Source of the DNA: Phenylobacterium sp.
GTDB taxonomy: Bacteria; Pseudomonadota; Alphaproteobacteria; Caulobacterales; Caulobacteraceae
Assembly (NCBI RefSeq): GCF_016793225.1
Contig: NZ_JAEUMN010000050.1
Span: forward strand, 62,001-126,000
Length of the DNA stretch: 64,000 bases
Direction: 5' to 3'
The notes under the pieces are model-generated. The model did not search any database, was not told the DNA's origin, and saw nothing but the letters and a program-made list of their open reading frames with translations. Both the position numbers and the translations under genes were made by a program. Shown here one piece after another: positions 51,531 through 60,666 of this stretch; position 1 is the stretch's first letter, and every line of letters starts with the position of its first letter.

Positions 51531-52076
51531 GGCGGCTACCCGCATCCGGGCGACAGGTGGCGACGGCCGTGGGCCCGGGCGATCGCCGACACCGGGCCAG
51601 GACGCCGCCTGTGTTCGTCCGAAGGATCGAGGATCGAGGCCGCGGCTGGGAATGACATCTCGTGCTCTCTGGTCGTCGGGAGACACGCCGCTCACGTCAT
51701 GGACCGCCGCGTCCCTCCCGAATGGGGGGGTAAGCCAGCCCGTCTGACGCGGGCCTGGGGCACCGACCCGGCCGCTCGCGCGTCCGGCGCGCGCACGTTT
51801 CGAAGAGAGAGTCCGGCAGCTTGCGCCCAGCCCCCTCGGGTCCTCTCCCGCGCCTCTCTCGGGCGCAGTTCGCGAACCCTCTACGCACGTCGCTGCGCAA
51901 CGAAGTGCGGTGATTTGGCGGTCACAGAAGGGGGCAGTTTCGCGCGGACCGCGCGGAGTCCGCGAGGTCGCGGAGCGGACCTGTGCCACAGGGGGTATCG
52001 CTGACACTCAGACTGCTTTGCCTTACACTTGGAGCGTCATTCCACCCGGGTGCGCGACAGAATGTCGCGCTGCGTG
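51531..52076. other. 546-bp spacer between the two HTH-BLUF genes
   Basis: No convincing gene is seen on either strand. The DNA holds the perfect palindrome CGCGCGGACCGCGCG (51941-51955) and a less GC-rich patch near 52005-52040 (ACTCAGACTGCTTTGCCTTA) that could carry the minus-strand promoter of the first HTH-BLUF gene. The spacer is far longer than usual in this window. Confidence 0.4.
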
Positions 52077-52862
52077 TCAGAGGGGCTCGCGCTCCCGCGT
52101 CCTGCGCGTGGACGCCGCTGGACGAACGTCGGCGGCATCCCCCTGGCGATCGCGCACGATGGTCAGGAGACCCAGCGCGGTGGCCGGCGACAGCGAGTCC
52201 GGACGGAAGCCGTCCCGCAGCGCGGGCTCGCGCGCGAACACCTCGTCGTCCGCGGCGATCACCCCGTGGCACATCGGCCAGTCCGCGAAGTTGCGGCCGG
52301 CGATCGACCGCCGCTCGACCACGGTGATGTTGCTGTGACGCGGATCGCAGGAAATGGCGCCGAACACGCGCAGGACGACGTCATCGGGCCCCTCCAGCGC
52401 CTGCAGGAACCGCCCGTCGCAAGCGAGCAGAGCGCCCGTGACTCCGCGTTCCAGGTTGCGCGGGGCGGCGACGTCGACGATCCGCGCCAGCCCGGCCTCG
52501 GTCTGGTCCCGCGGGTCGACGCAGATGCTGTGGTAGATCAGCCGGCACAGCCCACCGGAAGCGCTTGTCCGCGCCGGAGTTCGTCCCCGCCCAGGCTTCA
52601 CCGGCGCGCCGCCCGGGGGCAGCCGGCAAACGCCCAGCCCGCTCTCGCATATGTCGAAGACGACGCCGAGGTCGGCGAACGCCCCCGTCAGCGCGATGAC
52701 CGTTCGGCTGTTGGCCTCGACCGGACCGTGGGTACGCTCAAGTCGCTTGATCGTCTCGAGACTCAGCCCGCTGAGGCGCGCGAGCTCGGTCTGCTCGATC
52801 CGCATGAGCGCCCGCCCGGCGCGGATCTGTTCGCCCGTCAGAGCGGATCTAGCCGACCACAT
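52077..52862 (-). CDS. XRE-type HTH protein fused to an intact BLUF blue-light domain
   Basis: A 261-aa probable light-responsive regulator. Residues about 8-70 are an XRE HTH (LTGEQIRAGRALMRIEQTEL, LSGLSLETIKRLERTHG). Residues about 104-205 form a BLUF domain with all signature residues: Tyr110 in CRLIYHSI, Asn136 in PRNLERGVTGALL, Gln154 in RFLQALEGPDD, then CDPRHSNITVVERR and Trp195/Met197 in FADWPMCH. In the BLUF family these bind FAD and rearrange hydrogen bonds on blue light. The tail (about 210-261) is basic. An AT-rich, palindrome-dense spacer with divergent cheB lies upstream. Confidence 0.88.
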   Translation of the reverse strand: MWSARSALTGEQIRAGRALMRIEQTELARLSGLSLETIKRLERTHGPVEANSRTVIALTGAFADLGVVFDICESGLGVCRLPPGGAPVKPGRGRTPARTSASGGLCRLIYHSICVDPRDQTEAGLARIVDVAAPRNLERGVTGALLACDGRFLQALEGPDDVVLRVFGAISCDPRHSNITVVERRSIAGRNFADWPMCHGVIAADDEVFAREPALRDGFRPDSLSPATALGLLTIVRDRQGDAADVRPAASTRRTREREPL

Positions 52863-53270
52863 GGCGCCCCCCGATCACCGCGCCGGCCGTCACGGTCGGA
52901 CGGGTGCGACCAGATGGCGCAACCGGCCGCGCGGACGCAACGCGTTGAATCGCGGAGCTCGGGATTCCGTGCAGCCTATTCAAGGACATACGCTTCACAG
53001 CCGTATCGCGGACCCCCTTTCGATGTTTATCGAATGGCGCGCGCGATCAACTTAGATAAGCACAAAAATACCCCTAAGGTGCACCTCGGTACCCGATATG
53101 GGTAATTACCAGATCCCATCTTCATGATATTGAGACCTAATCTCACGGATACTCAAAATGAGCTTTAGAATGCCTTTACCGTGCACCTGCGATCTACCCG
53201 AACACAGGATCGGGTCGCGCACGCCTTAGGTGTCTCCAAACCCGCCCTGACGTTCGAGAGAGGGGCAGGC
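52863..53270. promoter_or_regulatory. Palindrome-rich divergent control region (HTH-BLUF / cheB)
   Basis: The 408-bp gap is clearly AT-richer (about 52970-53175) than the rest of the window. It holds AGGTGCACCT (53077-53086), ACCC-GATAT-GGGT (53091-53103), TGAGA-CCTAA-TCTCA (53131-53145) and CTCA-AAA-TGAG (53152-53162). Such dyads suit a dimeric XRE regulator. No coding sequence is convincing; a GTG-started extension of cheB from 53181 lacks a ribosome site. Confidence 0.55.
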
Positions 53271-54389
53271 ATGGTGTCGAGTACCGCAGGGGCGATCGCG
53301 GCGCAGCGATCGGCTCGGGTGATGGTGGTCGACGACTCGGCGATCGTGCGTGGGCTCATCTCCCGCCATCTCGGCGCGGCGCCGGGAATCGAGGTCGTCG
53401 GCACCGCGGCCAACGGCGAGATCGCCCTGCGCGAACTGCATCGGCATCCGGTCGACGTGGTGATCCTCGACCTCGAGATGCCGGTGATGGACGGCATGAC
53501 GGCCCTTCCCCGGATCCTGGCCGAGCACCCCAAGACCCGCGTGATCATCGCCTCGACGCTCAGCCTGCGGAACGCCGAGATCAGCCTGCGCGCCCTGCAG
53601 CTCGGGGCGAGCGACTACGTGCCGAAGCCCGAAGGCGGCCTGGCCAGCGCCGAGTCGTTCCACGACGAACTGGTCATGAAGATCCGGGCGCTCACCGGGG
53701 TGTCCGAACGGCGCGCCGAGGCCCGGCCGCCCCCGGCCGCGAGGCCTGCCCCCGCGCCGGCGGCGGCGACCCCGGCGCCCGCCGTCGCCGCCGTCCGCGG
53801 CCCACGCCTGAAGCCCACGGTGCTGGCCATCGGCGCGTCGACAGGGGGCCCGTCGGCGCTGACGCGCTTCTTCGAGTCCATCCGCGGCGCGATCCACCAG
53901 CCGATCCTCTTGACCCAGCACATGCCCGCGACCTTCACCTCGCTTCTGGCCGAGCAACTGTCGCGCGCCGGCCAGCGACCGTGCAGCGAAGCCCGCGACG
54001 GCGAGCCGCTGCGCCAGGGTCACTGCTACGTCGCCCCGGGGGGCTGGCACATGGTGGTGGCCCGCGAAGGCGCCATGCCGGTCATCCGCCTGAACCAGGA
54101 GCCGCCGGAGAACTTCTGCCGGCCGGCCGTGGATCCGATGCTGCGCAGCGTCGCGGCCTATTACGGACCCTCGGCGCTCGCCATCATCTTCACCGGCATG
54201 GGATCCGACGGCGCCAAGGGCTGCCAGGCGATCGCCCAGGCCGGCGGACGTTTCATTGTGCAGGACGAAGCCTCAAGCGTCGTCTGGGGTATGCCCGGCG
54301 CCGCGGCGGCGACCGGCTTGGCTGAGGCGGTGCTGCCGCTCGAGCAGATCGGCCCGTGGGCTCGCCGCATCGCTGGAGCGCCGGAATGA
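53271..54389 (+). CDS. cheB: Chemotaxis methylesterase CheB
   Basis: A 372-aa response regulator esterase that demethylates chemoreceptors. The receiver has VMVVDDSAIVRG, Asp in VVILDLEMPVMDG, the Thr/Ser position in IIASTLS and Lys in YVPKPEGG. A Pro/Ala linker (about 175-205) leads to the esterase with the Ser in AIGASTGGPSAL, His in LLTQHMPATF and Asp in FTGMGSDGAKGC. The ATG at 53271 gives the receiver at its normal position. It overlaps cheR by four bases. No other che genes are adjacent. Confidence 0.93.
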   Translation: MVSSTAGAIAAQRSARVMVVDDSAIVRGLISRHLGAAPGIEVVGTAANGEIALRELHRHPVDVVILDLEMPVMDGMTALPRILAEHPKTRVIIASTLSLRNAEISLRALQLGASDYVPKPEGGLASAESFHDELVMKIRALTGVSERRAEARPPPAARPAPAPAAATPAPAVAAVRGPRLKPTVLAIGASTGGPSALTRFFESIRGAIHQPILLTQHMPATFTSLLAEQLSRAGQRPCSEARDGEPLRQGHCYVAPGGWHMVVAREGAMPVIRLNQEPPENFCRPAVDPMLRSVAAYYGPSALAIIFTGMGSDGAKGCQAIAQAGGRFIVQDEASSVVWGMPGAAAATGLAEAVLPLEQIGPWARRIAGAPE

Positions 54390-55222
54390 TCGACCCCGAC
54401 TACGAAAACTTCTGCCGGCTGGTCCGCGACCGCTCGGGCCTCGTCCTCACGCCCGCCAAGGCCTACCTGGTCAACAGCCGCCTCGAACCCGTCGCGCGCG
54501 GACTCGGGCTGGCCGGGGTGCCGCAGCTGCTGGCTCAGCTCCGCGCCGGCGCCGCCTCCTCGACGATCGACAGGTGCGTCGACGCCATGGCCACGCACGA
54601 GTCCTCGTTCTTCCGCGACGCCGCGCCGTTCGAGCAGCTCGCCAAGACGGTCCTTCCGCCGCTGATCGAGGCCCGGCAGCACACCAAGCTGCTCCGCGTC
54701 TGGTGCGCGGCGTGTTCCAGCGGCCAGGAGCCCTACTCGGTGGCCATGGTGCTGCAGGAGATGGGTCCGCGCTTCTCCGGCTGGCGGCTGGAGATCACCG
54801 CCACGGACATGTCGGAGAGCATCCTGCGCAAGGCGCGCGCCGGCATCTACAGCGACTTCGAGGTCCGCCGCGGCCTGTCCCCCGAGCGCCTCTCACGCTG
54901 GTTCACCCGCAAGGGCGAAGCCTGGGAGGTCTCGTCCACCCTGCGCGCCATGATCCAGTTCCGGCCGCACAACCTGCTCGCCGGGTCCAAGGGGCTGGGC
55001 GTGTTCGACGTGATCTTCTGCCGCAACGTGCTCATCTACTTCGACGTCGACCGCAAGCGGCAGGTGCTGGGCGAACTGGCCCGCGCGCTGGCGCCCGACG
55101 GCAACCTGTTCCTCGGCAGCGCCGAGACGGTGCTGGGCGTCACCTCAGACTTCGAGGGCGCGCCGGGCTCACGCGGTCTCTATCGCCTTCCGCGCCTGGT
55201 CGCCGCCGCCAAGTCGGCCTGA
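54386..55222 (+). CDS. cheR: Chemoreceptor methyltransferase CheR
   Basis: A 278-aa SAM-dependent methyltransferase that methylates glutamates of chemoreceptors. The N-terminal helical domain ends with MATHESSFFRDAAPFEQL. The SAM-binding part has VWCAACSSGQEPYSVAM, ITATDMSESILRKAR and VFDVIFCRNVLIYFD, the typical CheR signatures. ATG overlaps the cheB stop (ATGA). With CheB it sets receptor adaptation, but the receptor is elsewhere. Confidence 0.94.
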   Translation: MIDPDYENFCRLVRDRSGLVLTPAKAYLVNSRLEPVARGLGLAGVPQLLAQLRAGAASSTIDRCVDAMATHESSFFRDAAPFEQLAKTVLPPLIEARQHTKLLRVWCAACSSGQEPYSVAMVLQEMGPRFSGWRLEITATDMSESILRKARAGIYSDFEVRRGLSPERLSRWFTRKGEAWEVSSTLRAMIQFRPHNLLAGSKGLGVFDVIFCRNVLIYFDVDRKRQVLGELARALAPDGNLFLGSAETVLGVTSDFEGAPGSRGLYRLPRLVAAAKSA

Positions 55223-55259
55223 ACCCGGCCGGGGGCGCGCCGGCGCGTCCCCGCCGTTC

Positions 55260-57341
55260 CTACTGCCCATGCGCCGGCGCCGACTTCGGCGGCTCCGGCG
55301 GCGCGGTCTTCGCGGCCCAAAGCAGGTAGGCCCGAAGGTCCTCGGTGGCCGCCACGTCGAAGAAGCGGCTGAAGCCCGCCATGCCGCGGTCCTTGAGCGC
55401 GCCGTCGTGCACGATCGCCTTGAAGCCGTCCGGCTCCAGGATCGCCGGCGATCGCGCCAGATTCGGGAAGTAGGGGCCCGCGCCGTGGCAGTTGGCGCAG
55501 TAGTTGGCGAAGGTGGCCGCGCCGCGGTCGGCGTCGCCTTTCGAGGGCGTGGCGAGGGCCAGGTCCAGGGGCGGCGCGTCGACGGGCGCCGGATAGGGCG
55601 GCGGCTTCGCCGTGCCGCCGAGCTTGAACACCACCAGCCGTCCCTTCTGGCGCGGCACGTCGCGGCTGCCCGCGCCGCCCGCCCCGACCATCAGGGCCAG
55701 GTACTGCTCGCCGTCGATCGCGTAGGTCGAGGCCGGCGCGATGGCGCGGGCGCCGAGGTCGTAGCTCCAGGCGGGCCTGCCGGTCGCCGCGTCGTAGGCC
55801 GTCAGCCGGCCGAGCGCGCTGTGGAACACGAGCCCGCCCTCGGTGGCCAGGATCCCGCTGGTGGCCATCTGCGGGAAGACGACGCTCCAGCGCTTCTTCT
55901 GCGCCACCGGATCCCAGGCGATGAGCTCGCCGCGTACGGGCTCCCGCTCGGCCGGCCGGTCGAGCCGCGGCCGGGTCGTGGGACCGCGCGCCGGCCGCAG
56001 CATCCCGGTGTTCCAGGCGCCGGGCGTGAACGCGAAGCTGTCGGGGTCGGCGTAGAAGCCGCGGTTGTACTGGGCCGGGATGTAGACCAGCCCCGCCTTC
56101 GGACTGAAGGCCATGGGATGCCAGTTGTGGCCGCCCAGCGCGCCGACCATCTGGTTCGACGCCGATCCGCCCAGGTAGCGCGCCCCCGGCGTCTCGACCG
56201 GCCGCCCGGTCTTGAGGTCGATCCGCTCCGCCCAGTCCACGGGCACGAACTTCTCGGCCGAGAGCAGCTGTCCGGTGCGGGCGTCGAGGACGTAGAAGAA
56301 GCCGTTCTTCGGGGCCTGCATGACCACCCGGCGGGTCTGGCCGCCGATCGGTAGGTCGGCCAGCATGATGTGCTGGGTGGCGGTGTAGTCCCAGCTCTCG
56401 CCGGGCGTCGTCTGGTAGTGCCAGACGTACTCGCCGGTGTCGGGCCGCAGGGCCACGATCGAGGCCAGGAACAGGTTGTCGCCCTGGCCGCCCGAGCGGA
56501 GCTTGTGGTTCCAGGGCGTCCCGTTGCCGACGCCCACGAAGACGAGGTCGAGGCCGGGATCGTAGGTGATCGCGTCCCAGACGGTGCCCCCGCCGCCGGT
56601 CTGCTTCCACGCCCCGTCGCTCCAGGTGGCCGCGGCCTTCTCGGCGAACACCTTGTCCGAGGCCGCGCCGTCGGGCGCGCCCTTCGGGTTGGGCGTGGTG
56701 TAGAAGCGCCACGCGAGCTTGCCGCTGGCGGCGTCGTACGCCGACACGTAGCCACGCACGCCGTATTCGGCGCCGCCGTTGCCGATCAGCACCCTGCCCT
56801 TGATCACCCGCGGGGCGCCCGTGATCGTGTAGGGCCGGGAGCGGTCGGTGGTCTGCACGCTCCAGGCGACCTCGCCCGTCCTGGCGTCCAGCGCGACGAG
56901 CCGGCCGTCGATCGTGCCCACGTAGACCCGGCCCTTCCACAGCGCGACCCCGCGGTTGACCACGTCGCAGCAGGCGTTGAAGCCGGCCTCGCCCGGCACC
57001 TTGGGGTCGTAGGCCCAGAGCCGCTTCCCGGTCTTGGCGTCGAAGGCGTAGACCTTCGACCAGGCCGTGGTGGTGTAGAGGACGCCGTCGTGCACCAGCG
57101 GCGTCGCCTCCTGGCCGCGGTCGGTGTCGAACTCGGCCCACCAGGCCACGCCCAGCCGGCCGACCGTGTTGCCGTCGATCTGCTTCAGCGGACTGAAGCG
57201 CTGTTCGTCATAGGTCCGACCGTAGGTCAGCCATTCGGCGGGGTCGGGGTTCTCGATCCGGCGGCCGTCGACACCCTGGCCGCAGCCCGACAGAGCCAGG
57301 GCCGCGCCGATCGCGGCCGCCCAACGAACCCACTGCTTCAC
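55260..57341 (-). CDS. PQQ-dependent alcohol dehydrogenase with fused cytochrome c (lipoprotein)
   Basis: A 693-aa quinohemoprotein. The N-terminus KQWVRWAAAIGAALALSGCG has a lipobox, so it is probably lipid-anchored in the periplasm. The beta-propeller shows the vicinal disulfide cysteines in FNACCDVVNRG, the active-site Asp in GESWDYTATQH and repeats such as LWAYDPK. A C-terminal heme domain has YCANCHGAGPYFPNL. It should oxidise alcohols or aldehydes and pass electrons through its own heme. GGGGGAAG precedes the GTG at 57341. No pqq biosynthesis genes are in the window. Confidence 0.9.
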   Translation of the reverse strand: MKQWVRWAAAIGAALALSGCGQGVDGRRIENPDPAEWLTYGRTYDEQRFSPLKQIDGNTVGRLGVAWWAEFDTDRGQEATPLVHDGVLYTTTAWSKVYAFDAKTGKRLWAYDPKVPGEAGFNACCDVVNRGVALWKGRVYVGTIDGRLVALDARTGEVAWSVQTTDRSRPYTITGAPRVIKGRVLIGNGGAEYGVRGYVSAYDAASGKLAWRFYTTPNPKGAPDGAASDKVFAEKAAATWSDGAWKQTGGGGTVWDAITYDPGLDLVFVGVGNGTPWNHKLRSGGQGDNLFLASIVALRPDTGEYVWHYQTTPGESWDYTATQHIMLADLPIGGQTRRVVMQAPKNGFFYVLDARTGQLLSAEKFVPVDWAERIDLKTGRPVETPGARYLGGSASNQMVGALGGHNWHPMAFSPKAGLVYIPAQYNRGFYADPDSFAFTPGAWNTGMLRPARGPTTRPRLDRPAEREPVRGELIAWDPVAQKKRWSVVFPQMATSGILATEGGLVFHSALGRLTAYDAATGRPAWSYDLGARAIAPASTYAIDGEQYLALMVGAGGAGSRDVPRQKGRLVVFKLGGTAKPPPYPAPVDAPPLDLALATPSKGDADRGAATFANYCANCHGAGPYFPNLARSPAILEPDGFKAIVHDGALKDRGMAGFSRFFDVAATEDLRAYLLWAAKTAPPEPPKSAPAHGQ

Positions 57342-57393
57342 GACGCTTCCCCCGAAGACTTCGTGCGAATGTCGCAGGCCCGGCCGGAAAGCA

Positions 57394-57422
57394 GAAGGGC
57401 CGCCCGACGCGGACGGCCCTTC
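57394..57422 (-). terminator. Terminator-like hairpin downstream of the fatty-acid oxidation gene
   Basis: GAAGGGCCG and CGGCCCTTC (9-bp perfect stem) flank an 11-base loop, 27 bp after the stop of the minus-strand enoyl-CoA hydratase gene and before the PQQ dehydrogenase start. Confidence 0.6.
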
Positions 57423-57448
57423 GCTGTCGCGGGTCGGCGACGCCGAGA

Positions 57449-59530
<2,082 letters not shown>

Positions 59531-59693
59531 CTGGCGTCCTCGAAAATGATGGTCCGACCGCTCGCTCAAAATACCGGCAGCCGTGGAATTCAAACGCGTG
59601 TTATAGGCCTCGCCGGGCAAGGCCAAGTCAATGCCCGCAAGGGGATCGCGCCATACTGGCCGAGGCGCCGCAACGACAGGAAAGGGGAGGTTC

Positions 59694-60470
59694 ATGACGT
59701 CCAATCTGTTCTCGCTGGACGGCAAGGTGGCGCTGGTCACCGGCGGCTCGCGCGGCATCGGCAAGATGATCGCCAAGGGCTTCCTCGAGGCCGGCTGCCG
59801 AAAGGTCTACATCACCGCGCGCAAGGCCGCCGCCTGCGACGCCACCGCCGCCGAGCTGGGCCCGAACTGCGTCTCCATCCCGGTGGACATCTCCACCGTC
59901 GAGGGCTGCCACCTGCTGGTGAAGCGCTACCTCGAGCACGAGGACCGGCTGGACATCCTGCTCAACAACGCCGGCGCCGCCTGGGGCGCGCCGTTCGAAG
60001 AGTACCCCGAGAGCGGCTGGGACAAGGTGGTCGACCTGAACCTGAAATCCCCGTTCTTCCTCACCCAGGCGCTGCACGAGACGCTGAAGAAGAGCGGCAC
60101 GCACGAGCGCCCGTCGAAGGTGATCAACATCACCTCGATCGACGGCATCCGGCTGAACCCGCAGGAGACCTACGCCTACCACGCCTCGAAGGCCGGCCTG
60201 ATCTACCTCACGCGCCGCATGGCCGCCCGGCTGATCGAGGACAACATCGTGATGAGCTCGATCGCGCCCGGCGCCTTCGCCTCCGACATGAACCGCGTGG
60301 CGCGCGACCAGGGCGACGAGGTGGCCCGGCGCATCCCGTCGCGCCGGATCGGGACCGACGAGGACATGCAGGGCGTGGCGATCTACCTGGCCAGCCGGGC
60401 CGGGGACTACGTGGTGGGCGAGACCATCGCCGTCGACGGCGGCGTGGCGCTGGCCCAGCTGGGCGTCTGA
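59694..60470 (+). CDS. Short-chain dehydrogenase/reductase (3-oxoacyl reductase-like)
   Basis: A 258-aa SDR. NAD(P) binding is via LVTGGSRGIGKMIAKGF, then LLNNAGAAWG. The catalytic triad is in NITSIDGIRLNPQETYAYHA (Ser, Tyr) and SKAGLIYL (Lys). An Arg after the second strand (YITARKAAA) points to NADP. It ends ETIAVDGGVALAQLGV. GGGGAGG precedes the ATG at 59694. It diverges from the fatty-acid oxidation gene, which supports a role on acyl or hydroxyacyl groups. Confidence 0.9.
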   Translation: MTSNLFSLDGKVALVTGGSRGIGKMIAKGFLEAGCRKVYITARKAAACDATAAELGPNCVSIPVDISTVEGCHLLVKRYLEHEDRLDILLNNAGAAWGAPFEEYPESGWDKVVDLNLKSPFFLTQALHETLKKSGTHERPSKVINITSIDGIRLNPQETYAYHASKAGLIYLTRRMAARLIEDNIVMSSIAPGAFASDMNRVARDQGDEVARRIPSRRIGTDEDMQGVAIYLASRAGDYVVGETIAVDGGVALAQLGV

Positions 60471-60666
60471 CCGCATCCCTGACGGCGGATTCACCGTAGT
60501 TGCAGGCGGAGGGGGACCTTCCCGCGCGTACCGCGGGTGGTGGGCGATTGTGACGCTTTTTCCGCTTCGAGCCTGCTCTCGCCCTCTCCACCAATTCCGC
60601 GCCGGCGCATCGATCCGCCGCATTCTGCGCTATCTAGGGTGACGCTTCATCGCCGAGCCCTCCTCC

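Noticed and set aside
51699-52004. Possible small genes in the long spacer between the HTH-BLUF genes.
   Set aside because: Frames are Arg/Pro-rich with no ribosome site and no recognisable fold.
60560-60595. The sequence TTCGAGCCTGCTCTCGCCCT followed by CTCCACCA looks like the 3' end of a tRNA (T-loop, acceptor, CCA).
   Set aside because: The distances from T-loop to acceptor are wrong and no matching 5' acceptor or anticodon arm exists upstream. It could be a remnant but is not a gene.
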